Shown here in pieces: positions 36,331-47,121 of a stretch of 64,000 bases of DNA. The DNA is from Isoetes taiwanensis. Its lineage: Eukaryota; Streptophyta; Lycopodiopsida; Isoetales; Isoetaceae. The position numbers were made by a program, and so were the translations under genes. Each line of letters begins with the position of its first letter. The first letter of the stretch is position 1. Location of the stretch: the NCBI GenBank assembly GCA_021234155.1, contig JAJEKV010000031.1, forward strand, positions 14,997,748 to 15,061,747. Reading direction: 5' to 3'. The notes beneath the pieces are model-generated. The model was not told the DNA's origin, did not search any database, and saw nothing but the letters and a program-made list of their open reading frames with translations.

Positions 36331-36411
36331 GATTAAACCGTATTAAATCTGTAGGGTTTAGGTTTTGGCAGCCTTCACTACCTCTGAAGTGGTCGAGAGC
36401 TTGCGTGCAGG
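36331..36411. repeat. 82-bp dispersed repeat, copy 2
   Basis: Same orientation and near-identical to 17716-17797, including the ggttttggcagcctt and gaagtggtcgag blocks. The right flanks then diverge. Confidence 0.8.
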
Positions 36412-37020
36412 GTTCCCTATATGTCCTATATGCCCAAAATCGGCCAGATTAGGCTTTTATTTGATCCAAATCCGTTCTCTACAACTAACCCATCGATCTG
36501 ACAGCTGGATTCCTTCACGAATTCGTCTCCTCTGATCAATATCAGATTTCTATGACCCATCGTATCCTTTGCTGTCACGTGTCTCTTTAATGGTTTATTA
36601 AAACCATAGCTAACATATTTATCTTTCATGTTAATAACATTGGCCCCTAGTGCCTATACAAGTTACATTAACATTAATATAATAATGTTAACCATGCAAC
36701 CATATAGGTCTTCTGCCTCGACAAACTCTGCTAGCTCCTTCCGCACTAATATTTAGTAATATTAGTGCCCCCAGCGGACCATTACCCGCCGCTAGCCATT
36801 ACTACCCCTTATTCTGCTTCCCGTCACCATAGACTGGTTACAGTCAATATGGCCCATTAAATCACAACTGCCCCGCAACCGTGACCAACAATACCCCCGT
36901 GCTCATTAACGTCCGTCAAGGGCCCGATTCCGGCTATGCCCTTTGGAGCACCTGTAATAAATATTGGTTATATTGTTCATATAGTACCATTAAAACCATG
37001 ATAGTCTAATTAAAAACTAT
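36412..37020. other. Unassigned AT-rich DNA
   Basis: No gene is seen. Short minus-strand frames at 36426-36629 have no recognisable domain. Confidence 0.4.
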
Positions 37021-37601
37021 AAAATGTTTATTTGCAAGGTCCCTCATATTAGTTAGTGGCACTTTTGTGTCAAACTTAGCCCTTTTTGTGTCAAGATATC
37101 TATGTATTTCTACTTAACAATGTCACTACATTGACACTTTTTTGACACAATCACAAGATATGAGTGCCACAATCTATAACAAAAAGTTGACATAAAATTG
37201 CCATTATATATGATACTACAAAATGACGCAAAAGTTCTATAAAAGGTGACAAAAAACTATCACAAAATGTGCCATAAATGCGTAACAAAATCAACCCAAA
37301 ACTATAGACCTGACGATGCTATAATTGGAAACAAATCTTTTGCTACATTGACTTAAATTATGTCACAATCTTGTTGCAATAAACGATGTAATCATTATTA
37401 TAAAAGCTAACGAAAAAATTCCAAAATTTTGACACACACGTGCCATAAGAATGACGTTGTTATTGACACAATTGTATTGACACAAGTTCTGACGCAATCA
37501 AATTAATTTGTGTCACTTTCAAGCTTCTGACACAAATCTGACAAACCTTAGAAGGTAGTGACGCAGGGGTTGACGCAAAAACCCTATCCTCTTGTAGTGT
37601 G

Positions 37602-37815
37602 TCAATGCTGCCAAATGGGAGTCATTGAGGATGAATCTCATACCCTTCAAAGTTGCCCAGCATATGATCAAATTCGGATGCGCTATGCTGAGTTGGTCAG
37701 GCCTGGCCAGCCGTTACATGTGACATTGAGCACAGCATCCGTACGGGTGCTGGGATCATACCTTCAGGAGGTCATGGACATGCGAGATCAGCTATGTCCT
37801 CGGGCACACACTTGA
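37602..37815 (+). pseudogene. LINE C-terminal zinc finger, 3' portion of the LINE at 8583
   Basis: Directly after the CACTA end, the plus strand reads CQCCQMGVIEDESHTLQSCP, then AYDQIRMRYAEL, to a TGA at 37813-37815. CxxC followed by EDE.H.L..CP.Y..IR.RY is the usual C-terminal zinc finger of this LINE type. The frame matches the one that ends at 10291 (RIVGHIILVEIRA), which is why I join the two as one LINE split by the CACTA. The final part is charged and helix-like (LGSYLQEVMDMRDQL). Confidence 0.75.
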
Positions 37816-37847
37816 CATGTATATATACATTGATGTATACCTGTACA

Positions 37848-38008
37848 GTTTGACAGCATTCTTATTACTGCCACGGTTTTTCCCTCGAAAACCCTTCGGG
37901 GCGGGGGTTTTTTAACCCGGATAGTAATAAGTTTGCTGCGCTCCTTGTGGGTCCCATAGGCCGATTGGCCTCAGTGGACGATAAAAAATCATTCTCATTC
38001 TCATTCTC
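37848..38008 (+). repeat. Structured repeat A (variable-stem hairpin repeat)
   Basis: The outer stem is cagcattcttattact (37854-37869) paired with agtaataagtttgctg (37923-37938), with a 2-base internal loop. Inside, ggtttttccctcgaaaacc and gggttttttaaccc form two small hairpins. Downstream gtgggtcccat, gattggcctc and gtggacg are shared with copy C, followed by an ATTCT-rich tail (cattct x3). The tail coincides with the end of the pogo coding region (Arg-Met repeats), so the element may have inserted there. Confidence 0.65.
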
Positions 38009-40001
38009 TCCTCCCTATTAGCCTGTGCCCTCTTGGCAGCCTCCTCCCTTTCAGCCTTCCTCCTTGCAGTCTCAACCTTCCTTGCTGCCAGCTGCTCCAA
38101 TTTCAATTTCTCAGCCTCTGCCCTTCTAGCCTGTTCTGCTCTCAATGCCTCACAGAAACCATCACTTGATATGTGAACTCTCCCCCCTAGATCTGGGGCA
38201 AAGCCTCTCTTCCTTGCCCTTATGGTCTGTGATGGCATGCCACATGTTTGGATGCTTCATGCAGGCCAGCGCCATAGACCCTCCAACATCATTTACATGC
38301 ACCTGACTTACTGCCGCAGTACCTTCAATGGGTAATTCATGGGTATGATCCAAGGGGGGTTCACAGTTTTGGGCGTATAACCCATCTGCATGCACGGGAA
38401 GGGGGTTTTTTGGACCCATTTTCGTACATATACGGTCGGCAGGGGGTCCTTTTTCTGGTATTTTTTGCACTATCCTAGGTAATTTTTATTCGGAAGGGGT
38501 CAAAATTTGCTTTTAAAGATCCATATACAGGGGGGTTTTTTGCCACCCCATGCACGCAGATGGCATATCCCCCTTATATATGAGTGAATCCCCATTGGTA
38601 TGATCCACATGCTCAGATTGTGGCACATGCTCACCAGCTGGATTGTGTGGCGTTTGGTCATTTTGCACATCAATTGGGAGTTGTCCAGATAAGGCCTCCC
38701 ATAGCTGGTGCACTTCTGCCATGTCAAACCCCTCCACTGGTCCCATATCTGGATGATAATCTTCTCCAGCCTGCTCCTGGCCTGCTGTAATGTCTTCAAC
38801 ATGCACCCTCCCAAACCTGGTATATTCTTGGCCCGGCCTAACCTTCTCCTGGTCAAAGGGCCAGATACCAGTGGCCCTAAAACCTGCCTTGATGTTGTGG
38901 GATGTTAGGCCGCATGCAATTGATTGTGAAATCAATTCTGCTATCTCCTCCCTCTTTGGTTCTGCCCTCCCTTTGCTAACCATGTAGGCAGCTCTAAGCC
39001 TCTTGAATGACGCCTTGAAAGGGGCATAGCATGTCACGTCTAGAGGTTGAAGCCCTATGAGATGTGTGTGGAGGCAATAAGGCAAAGTGAATGCCCTTCT
39101 CTCTTGCTGCCAATATGACTTCCAGATCTACATGACTGCCATGACCATCCAAAATGATAAGGTGAGGCCGACCGGGGATACACCACTGAACTCTTGCCGC
39201 AAAATGTGACGACCATGATTTAAAATGAGCCTCGATGTCATCCAAACCGAAGATTGGGCGGCAAAATTAATGGCACCTTCTTCACATCTTGCAATGTTGT
39301 CCTGCCTCATGCGATTACCTTTAAAAATATACATGTTGGGGATCCTGTACCCCTCAGCATTAACACAAACCAAAATTGTAACCCATTCACTGTTGTTCAT
39401 GACTACCTCACTCATCCTATTCCCCCCCTTCCTAGCTATGATTTTCAAAATTTCCTTCATTTTCCCCGCTCAATTCCGGTCTCATCGGGCTGTTCCATAT
39501 CCTTGAGGCTGGGAAGGCAAACTCAACATAAATCCGCTTAAGCCCCAATAGAAGTTGTCGAGGTTCTCCCCGTGTCATGGCACGGGCCCCGCCACATCTA
39601 GGGTTTCGGACTCCCCGAGAGCAACTTCGAGGTGTCTTTGCTTAAAGAGCTTCCATCACTTCATCGCCCGTACTCCGGATATACCACATGACCCCCCACC
39701 TCTAGCCATCTCTGCTTTGCCTTTTCCTTGACAGCAGATAGTGTAACCCCCATCCCTTGCTCTGCCGTGCTAAGGGCCCAATTGACGAGCTCCTCCTCTT
39801 GGAGAGTTGTCAATATTTGTGGATGGTTTGTTTGCTTGTGGCTTGTTCGACCATATAGCCAATCCCCTCGATTGTGGACTCACGGTATACCGACCTCCTA
39901 GATGCCTCTCTAATCGAAATGCCAAGTTAAACTACCTCTTCGAGGATGTCGAGCATTTGCTCCTCGGCCCATTGACCTCTCCTACTCGGCCTCCTTGGCA
40001 T
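37912..40001 (-). pseudogene. pogo/CENP-B-like transposase (DDE_1), frameshifted
   Basis: On the minus strand an ATG at 39999-40001 opens RPSRRGQWAEEQMLDILEEV, a psq-type helix-turn-helix. A second CENP-B-type DNA-binding segment follows (LTTLQEEELVNWALSTAEQG near 39800). The catalytic domain has PDETGIERG near 39470 (first Asp), WVTILVCVNAEGYRIPNMYI (39128-39460), LIILDGHGSHVD near 39150 (second Asp) and PPHTSH...LQPLDVTCYAPFK near 39040. A long intact C-terminal frame (38513-39085) then a Lys/Glu/Ala-rich coiled coil (38000-38150) follow. At least five stops or frameshifts interrupt it. Pogo transposases cut and paste DNA at TA sites. The 3' end runs into structured repeat A. Confidence 0.85.
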
Positions 40002-40570
40002 TGGGCGGTAGCAAAGACGCCTGTGGTGCCCTCCTCTTTGTCTGGGCGCGCGGACCCTTTTGGATGATCTTTGGTCTCCCGGTACCTCTTTCTCGTCGAA
40101 CGATGGCTACCTTCGTGCTCCTCACGACCTCCTCGATAACATATGAACTATGAAAGGAGGGCAAGATTTTATGTCCATGGAAGCCATAATGAGAGCTCCG
40201 AGAATTGAATTGAAAGAATGCAATCGAAAGTGCTAGCTTTGGGCGCCAAATCGTTTCAAACCCGCATTGAATTCGTTTCAAATCGGCATGCTCGGGGTAT
40301 TTTCTCCAAAGACGGGCGTGGTCATCCGGTCTGCAGTATGGTCACCCGAGGCACGGTGCACCGGACCTTCACTCACGGCGGAGGCCACCGCGGGCATGAT
40401 TGATGGACGGCCGGTGTCTCCGGTTGACGGAACCCCGTGATAATGACACCTGGCCACAAAACGACGGTACATAGACGCGGATACCCATGGCAGCATGACG
40501 ATAAACCACGAAGGGACGGGGGGCTGACCCATGCTCCGCGGAGGGGTCATGGTAGAAGGCGACCATACCT
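40002..40570. other. GC-rich region upstream of the pogo transposase
   Basis: A minus-strand frame (39982-40281) with a basic stretch (RRERGTGRPKIIQKG) could be the extreme N-terminus of the transposase in a shifted frame. The rest shows no feature. No terminal inverted repeat was identified. Confidence 0.35.
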
Positions 40571-40852
40571 TATATATATACACGTATATCACATGCAAGG
40601 CATCATGAACAGGTCCATATATTCTAGTCGATCTCGGCCGTTCGTTTGAAAATGGGTGAGGCAGTGAACATGTAGCCACTGGATCTCCATGGGGGGCATA
40701 CATGGGCATGCATGAGGGCATGCTCCACATCCCCGAGCCGTCGGATATGGGGCAGTTAAATCTTGCCCGTTGATTTAAGCTTAAGGAATTTGCAAAGAAA
40801 TTGCACCACAATTAATATGGAGGGTGAGGTGGCATAAGCAATTAAGCATTTA
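40571..40852. repeat. 282-bp dispersed repeat, copy 1
   Basis: It matches 57201-57482 over its full length with no net length difference and few substitutions. It contains nested palindromic catgcatgggcatgcatg and ends attaagcattta. No protein is evident. Confidence 0.9.
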
Positions 40853-41087
40853 AGCGTGATTTCATTAATTGGAGAGAATAACGCAATTTTGAGAATTTCA
40901 AGCACAGTAATTTGCTCAAGCACCAATACTTTCACCTACTTCTTGAGCCCAAGATACATGAGGTCACATGATACACATATCCATACAAATTATGCATTAT
41001 ACTTGTACGTTGTACATGATACTTGTACACGCTCAATAATGGCGATACAATCTACACCAATAATTCACATCAATAATTTTACTTCAC

Positions 41088-41094
41088 TATAAAA
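41088..41094 (+). promoter_or_regulatory. TATA box of the small gene
   Basis: tataaaa lies 43 bp upstream of the ATG at 41131. In the duplicate locus the same position reads tatcaaa, so the box is intact only here. Confidence 0.65.
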
Positions 41095-41130
41095 GCAGCT
41101 CCATTCGGTGGTAGAGGTCATTCATCTCCC

Positions 41131-41373
41131 ATGGCTTCCTTGCCTCCTCGTTCGGAGGACATCCAAACCATCAAGTGCTACATGAGCTACAATGATCTTG
41201 GTGAATGTGTGAGAAAGGGTGTCAAACTTGATCACTATCTGCAATCCAAAGCTCGTGGTCCTGAGATTCGTTGCCTCGAGCTCACTCGTGTTGTGATCCA
41301 CCTATATTGGCTTCCTGATCAGGAGATCTATGAGCTGAATGCCATCACCTCAGCAGGTGTTGATGATGAGTGA
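41131..41373 (+). CDS. Small unknown protein, 80 aa (intact member of a tandem pair)
   Basis: The ATG sits in a good plant context (tctcccATGGct) and the frame ends at TGA. The protein reads DIQTIKCYMSYNDLGECVRK, then LDHYLQSKARGPEIRCLEL, then VVIHLYWLPDQEIYELNAIT and an acidic end (GVDDE). I do not recognise the family. There is no signal peptide or membrane segment; the middle looks like mixed helix/strand. A TATA box lies upstream, implying a very short 5' UTR. A diverged duplicate follows 640 bp downstream. The shared motifs (IKC..SYNDL, YLQSKA.G.EIRC, LTRV.IHL, ITSAGVD) are better kept than flanks, which suggests past selection on the protein. Confidence 0.55.
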   Translation: MASLPPRSEDIQTIKCYMSYNDLGECVRKGVKLDHYLQSKARGPEIRCLELTRVVIHLYWLPDQEIYELNAITSAGVDDE

Positions 41374-41489
41374 ATCAGTGATGACTTGTGTACCTGTTAA
41401 GGATATAATGATATAAGCACTTCTGAAATATGTAAGGATGTATAAGCATAATGAATATTATTTGATGTATCGAACCTGAGTAATTTGTA

Positions 41490-41772
41490 ACGGTGTGCTC
41501 TTCGACCTCCACTTTTTCTGCAAGCAGTCCCTAATTTCAAGCACACCTAATTTACTCAAGCACAAATACTTTTAACTTACTAAAATCCAAGATACAAAGC
41601 ATGATTTCACATGATACATATATCCATACAAAATATGCATTATACTTGTACGTGTACATGACTCTTGTACACGCTCAATAATGGCGCTACAATCTACACC
41701 ATTAATTCACATCAATAAGTTTACTTCACTATCAAAGCAGCTCCATTCGGCGGTAGAGGTCATTCATCTCCC
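41490..41772. repeat. Second copy of the small-gene promoter region
   Basis: It repeats 40880-41130 (tacttgtacg, cacgctcaataatggcg, cggtagaggtcattcatctc) with substitutions and small indels. The two copies define a tandem duplication of about 640 bp. Confidence 0.85.
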
Positions 41773-42060
41773 ATGGATTATTCGCCTACTCCTGTGCACC
41801 ACATCGAGGCGATCAAGTGCTCAATCAGCTACAATGATCTTGTCGGTTGCCAAATAAGGGGTATTCTTCTTGATCCCTACCTACAATCCAAAGCTGATGG
41901 TGCTGAGATTCGTTGCCCCGGGCTAACTCGTGTTATGATCCACCTTATTTAGCTTCCTGAGCGCAATAGCTATGAGATATCAGGGATCACCTCTGCAGGT
42001 GTTGATTGTAGTGATGTTCTGGCATATAAGATATACACTTGTATTAATCTGAAAAAAGCA
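41773..42060 (+). pseudogene. Broken duplicate of the small unknown gene
   Basis: The ATG at 41773 opens a homologous frame (IEAIKCSISYNDLVGC, DPYLQSKADGAEIRC). An in-frame TAG at 41950-41952 replaces the Trp codon of the intact copy (HLYWLP becomes HLI-stop-LP). After the stop the homology goes on (YEISGITSAGVD), but the original stop codon is lost. The TATA box is also mutated. Both promoter and coding sequence are therefore damaged, which fits a decayed tandem duplicate. Confidence 0.75.
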
Positions 42061-42760
42061 GAGAGCAATATAAAATAACTACTTTAATGTACCTTGAAGA
42101 CTCAAGTTTCATCTCCGTCCTCTGAGGCCTCTTTAGCCCATAGTTCCTGCACCTGGATTCCTCTGGCATTGTACAATATTTGTTAATGGTTATGCTAATG
42201 GTTATTGTTTGGTCAATTTAAGTAAATAACCAAAATATCAAGTCCAATAATAATAACTTCTGATATGTCAGATTCAATGGTCTTATGTGCGCCCGATTAT
42301 GGTTGAACTTCCATGTTTTATGTATCATATACTTGTTATATAGAATCTGCAATTTATGTTATATATCACATGATATATATACATGTTATATAGATGACAT
42401 ACATGTCATAAATGTCGTATATCATATGTATAAATGACATATATATATCATATATGTCGTATGTCATATATGTTTGTGTATGTCATAAATGTCGTATATC
42501 ATATGTATAAATGACATATATGTCATATATATCGTATGTCATATATGTTTGTCATATATCATATTATATGTATCTAACATATATATTCTTATGCGTGTCC
42601 GATTGTGGTTGAACTTCGATGTTTTATATATCATATGCTTGTTATATATAATGTGCAATTTTCATATGATACCATAATATATCTGTTATATTATATCTGT
42701 TATATTATATTATATATATTATATATACAATTATATAAGCTGCCCCCTTGTTTGTAACCC
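42061..42760. repeat. AT-rich region with nested tandem repeats
   Basis: A 63-bp segment starting cgatt.tggttgaacttc occurs at 42293 and 42599. Between them a roughly 75-bp unit of tgtcrtatatcatatgta type is duplicated (about 42407-42555). The rest is nearly pure AT. No gene is seen. Confidence 0.75.
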
Positions 42761-43060
42761 GAGGTGTCGCCGTCTTGACGGTCCAGATTGTGAAATCCAA
42801 CGGTCCAGATGAAGCCACGTCATGATCCCAAAGCAGACCCCTTATTTGGGGCTTTTGATTTAGGCCGTTGGATTTAGGGGTTCGATCTGGACCGTCGGTT
42901 AAAAAGTCAATACAATTTAATACAATTTAAAGCATTGAAGTTAATGCATTTGAAGAGCTGGCACCACCTCAGGCCGTTAGATTTAAGAATTTAATCTAGG
43001 CCGTTGATAAAAATTCAATGAAATTAATTGCCATTTTTAGGTGGTGCCATGCCATATGCC
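42761..43060. repeat. MITE-like DNA with repeated GGCCGTTGGATT motifs
   Basis: Several copies of ccgttggattt/aatccaacgg and tctggaccgtc occur in both orientations between 42775 and 43010. This recurring motif style is common in plant non-autonomous elements. Borders are not clear. Confidence 0.4.
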
Positions 43061-45150
43061 ATTTTTTTCTCATTTATTTTAAAATCTTTTAGTGATGAGG
43101 TGTCGTATTTTTTGAGATAAGGTGGCAATAATCATTTATTCCTTAACAATTATTTAATTTCTTAATAATTATTTAATTTCTTAATTTGGGCCATTGAAGG
43201 TATTGAAATTAATTACAGGCTCAGGTGGTGCCGCCACTTCATTCCCCTTTGGTTTTCTTTTATTCAAGGGTATATTGCATGTAGACGCAGCGTGTGAATT
43301 CTGAAATCTCTGTTGCTCTGCTCCGTTCCAGGGCTCGATATGGCGTGAGCACTCAGGCCGCATTTAATCTGGTAGCTCTGGATTGCTTGAGCTGGTGAAG
43401 TTTATTAAAGAGAAATGTTTAATAGGCTATCAGAGGATCAGGTTTTAATCCGGCAGGCTGCATTGTGCAGCCGGACTTTAGTTTGCCATGAATTCATATG
43501 CTTTCATGCTGAATCGAAGCTAGCATCTCAGAATCCCTTTGCGAGGCCAAAATCCCCTGTTTGCGCCTCGGATTTGAGTCATTACAAAATAGCAGGTTGT
43601 CCAGGACGATGCCATTTGGAAAGGAGTTGCAGTTGAAACTACGAATAATCTGCAGCCAGAAACTCCGTTAGAGCCAATATCTAGAAGATGGAGACTATGG
43701 AGTATCTCTGCTATTGATGTTTCAAAAGCATTAGCTCCATACAGTAGTGGTTGTATCAATATCTGAATGTCCTTTTGATGTGCGTTGGTTCGTAAATCTT
43801 AAACTGATTTGCTAGAAGAACTCAGGCTTCTCCTCCTTTTTGTACAGTCCGTGGAATTGTTCCTATTGGTTTGCACTTGCTCTTCTTAGCATGAACGTTT
43901 GTGTGAGTACCATCTGGTTGCAGAGAGGTAAGACCATAGCTAACCCATCCATTTTTATGAATTTGTCTACAAGAACTGATACATCTGCTTTTCTGCTGCA
44001 GAATGTTATTTCGAGCTTAAAGCTTGTGTTTGGTGCTCATCTAGAAGTGCTTAAGGTTATTCCTTCGGATATATTAAATATTACGTCACACAGAAGTTTT
44101 TTTTCCAAAGGATTGGAAGGATAACCTTAATCCATATTTTCAAGCAAGTGATATCTTTGTAAGAATGCAAGTTATTATGAGCTGCAAAATTACAATTTTA
44201 CCACAAATTTGGACAACGACTGGGAAACTATTTGGACAACGACCGAAACTATCTCCTCGAAGTTATGGCCACGCGATTAGAGATGTAAAATTTAGAGCCA
44301 AGGCCCCTTCTTCCTGTTTATTGGCATTTATTCATATATATATGAATAAATGGCATTCAATCATCTGTTTTGTGGTGAGTTGAAATGCTTGGACTAGAGT
44401 AGAAAAAAAATTGCAGCTTGATTTGATTTGACAGGTCAGGCAAGTTTACTCCTAGCAGCTTGTGAACTTCCAACACCATTATGCTAAGTTTCTAGCTCTG
44501 CACAGACACGTAAAAACTAAAGTGGAGAATTGATGTTCCCTTGCGTGGAATTCTCTGCCAGGTACTTAAGGAAATGAGTCATTTGAAACGCGTTTGGAAT
44601 TGGGGCTCTATTTCTAGGTTTGTCATGCAGAGTAAGGATGGAAGCCAGCATGATTCTATTGTGTACAAATTGCGCGAGCCCAGATGCTGTTGCATTTTTT
44701 ACCTTTGCATGCTTGCCACTTGGAACATTTGGATTCTGCCTCCTTTGGAAAGTCTCTGATTACCAGTAGAATATGTAAGATGCAAAAACACCTTCTACGG
44801 CATGTAAGATGCAAAAGAGGCTGTATATATGCAAAACATGCTATATTTTGCTAGTGATTTCGATGCCAAGGCTTTACAACTTGCAGAGCCTTTTATATCT
44901 GAAATTATGTACAGTATCTGTTGAACGTTGGACATAGGCTTCAGATGCTCTAGGCTTATGATGATTGCTGGGTTTGAGTATCGCATCATAGCATGCAAAA
45001 GATGTAGTCAAGTTAGCAAAAGACGAGAACTGGGGAAAATGTGAGGTTTTTGCATTTGAGCCCAATGTCTGGCGCATTATGTTGTGTCAGTCTGTTACCT
45101 TTCATAGAGATTTTCTTTGTCAGATTAATGGCATGTATTTGTGCAAACAG
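43061..45150. other. Possible upstream exons/introns of the histidine kinase, unresolved
   Basis: Some plus-strand segments have exon-like borders: one ends at a GTAAGA donor near 43926 (CSYWFALALLSMNVCV, hydrophobic) and one follows a CTGCAG acceptor near 44001 (NVISSLKLVFG). None can be aligned with the CHASE domain start, so I leave them unassigned. Confidence 0.3.
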
Positions 45151-45647
45151 ATATGTAGATTTTGATTTTGAATCTGTGGTCGAAAACCTGCTGAGACAAC
45201 TTGCTGAAAGTCAGGCTATCATTGTAAATGTTTTCGATGTCACAAACCAGTCAATGCCATTAGTCATGTATGGTTCAAACGTTTCAGATGATCTGGACAC
45301 TCATGTTAGTCGTATGGACTTTGGTGATCCATTGCGGAAACATGAAATGCGTTGCAGGTACTAGCCCAAGAATATTAGTTTGGTCCCCTTAATTGAACTA
45401 ATAGGTAAATGTCAATCCATCAGAAATGAATTAAACAGGCTTTTAAGATTTGAATTTCAGGTCATGTAAGAAGCCACCTATTCCATAGTTAGCAATAACA
45501 ACTGCTGGTGGAATATTCGTGATTGCTTTACTTGCTGCGCACATTCTGTATGCAGCAGGTAACCGGATTGAAAAGGTGGAAGAAGATTGTCGGAAAATGG
45601 AAGCTCTCAAGGTTAAGGCACAGTCTGCAGATGTTGCAAAGTCGCAG
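45151..45647 (+). pseudogene. Cytokinin-receptor-like (CHASE) histidine kinase, two exons with a nonsense codon
   Basis: Exon 45151-45357 lies between a CAG acceptor and a GTA donor and reads VDFDFESVVENLLRQLAESQ, then VNVFDVTNQSMPLVMYGS and MDFGDPLRKHEMRC. This is the C-terminal end of the CHASE sensor domain of plant AHK-type cytokinin receptors. Exon 45461-45647 continues in phase with KKPPIP, the transmembrane segment GGIFVIALLAAHILYAAGNR and the membrane-proximal helix EKVEEDCRKMEALKVKAQ, ending at GTATAG. TAG at 45486-45488 replaces the Trp normally following PPIP (TGG to TAG). The next exon, which should carry the HExRTP histidine box, was not found before the LTR element at 46669 or after it. 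The receptors bind cytokinin in the ER lumen and phosphorylate HPt proteins. This copy could not. Confidence 0.85.
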
Positions 45648-46663
45648 GTATAGCTACGTTTGCAACCACTAATTTTTGCCTATTTGTTCTTGTTATTGGG
45701 AAATCATCACATTGCTGATATCGTGTATGTTGTGCAAGCTAAAGTGAGATGCATGTATGATAAACGTTATTAGTGACTTATTTCATTCTGCATTATGGTG
45801 TCAGAGCTTCTTTAGTCAGATTTGAGGGTGCTAGGTTAGGAAGACACTTCAGAAAGATTTTTTGCCTTTCTATTGCTGATCGGGTTTTGGATCTGGGAGA
45901 GCAGCTATTCTGAGAGATCTGGCGAGATCTTTAATATTCATATATTAGATGATCAAAAGAATAATTTATTAGGTTGCTAGGAAAAGAAGGATGTTGGAAA
46001 CTGAGGATGGATGGGTTTGAACTCCTTATTCTGCATCACTGCTCCTTATAGACACACCACTAGAGCCTTTTGCAACACTGCTTTTTAATGAGAAGACCAC
46101 TAGAGCCCTTTCCAACATGATGGTGAACAACTTTATGTGACCATCATGTGCTGCAAATGACTGGAGCCTTTTCGATCCTCATCTATACACTGAACACCTT
46201 CCTGGAACCATCATATTGGAAACTGGGAAGAATTGACTGGCTAGCAAACCCAGGACCTTCTGTTACCAAGTCAAGTGTCCTGCCACTGAGCTACCAGCTT
46301 GTGAGTGCACATTGCATATATTTTCCAACTGTCTAGAGATGAGAAAAGTAATTAATAAATCAACAGATAGGAAAAGATGGGTTCAGGAGTTAAATTTGTC
46401 CTTTGCATGCTGTTCTGGTGAGCCTTGCATGCTTTCTGGTGAGCCTGCACCTCTCTAACTAAAGTACCTTATTCATTTAGTGGTCTGTTTGCCTTAATTT
46501 TGCAATGCTATGATAAATTGCTTCTGTGGCATGAGCCATGATGTGATTGTAGACAGGTCAATGAAGCAGATGGTTGCCTCCCATACATCATTAACACCTA
46601 TTATCTAATTTACTTTATCTAATTTATAAAAGTTACATTGTTTTATTTAGCTCAGTTGAATAA
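45648..46663. other. Intron-like or intergenic DNA after the kinase exons
   Basis: No kinase catalytic exon or other gene is recognisable. Composition is typical of plant introns. Confidence 0.35.
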
Positions 46664-46668
46664 GCTCA
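46664..46668. repeat. Target-site duplication GCTCA, left
   Basis: gctca directly before the 5' LTR is repeated directly after the 3' LTR at 50809-50813. Confidence 0.9.
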
Positions 46669-47121
46669 TGTTAGCCCTTTGGGCTAAACATATGTATGAG
46701 TGGCATAGGCCACATGTATTTATCACATTGGACCACTTGATCTAGGGCCCAGATTTAGCCCACATATGTGGTAGGTGGCATAGGCCACATGTATTTGTCA
46801 TATTGGACCCCACAATCTATGGCCCAGATTTAGCCTAGATTTGTGGTAGGTGAGATGTCAGTTAGGGTTAGGGTTAGGGTTTTGCTCTACTATTTAGAGA
46901 GAGCATTTCCTCTCATTGTTTAGGTTTTTACTCACGTTTTGGAGCACCTCCTTTTGGAGCATCAATATGATTCAGTTTTGTTCATTCTTTGCTTTGTTCT
47001 TGTTCTTGGAGTTTCTTCCCACCTTCTTTTGTTGATCCATGAGCATTTGTGGCAGCCTTGTAGCATCCGGCAGTCATGGACTGCTGCTGCAAGGTGATGC
47101 CAAGAACCCCAAATATCAACA
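46669..47121 (+). repeat. 5' LTR
   Basis: 453 bp, TG...CA. It contains three tandem TTAGGG units (near 46862-46882) and two copies of a gtggcataggccacatgtat block. It differs from the 3' LTR at only four positions by my count, all transitions. Confidence 0.93.

Larger units (their letters stand above)
10292..37601. mobile_element. Giant CACTA-type DNA transposon, 27.3 kb, heavily nested
   Basis: The left end reads CACTACAA at 10292. The right end is its inverse, TTGTAGTG at 37594-37601. After the shared eight bases both ends keep a degenerate ATAG.GT.TTT similarity. Both subterminal regions carry many short tgacgc, gtgtca and gtcac motifs (10300-10800; 37020-37600), as CACTA elements do. The host LINE reads in frame across the junction when the element and one 3-bp duplicate are removed. 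The duplicate is TGG on the left and TGT on the right, so one base has changed. No CACTA transposase was found inside, so it looks non-autonomous. Inside sit other insertions and repeats listed separately. The alternative is two unrelated truncated CACTA ends in different LINE fragments. Confidence 0.6.

Noticed and set aside
40278-40811. 177-codon minus-strand ORF
   Set aside because: It overlaps a non-coding dispersed repeat whose second copy (57.2 kb) keeps only part of the frame; no domain.
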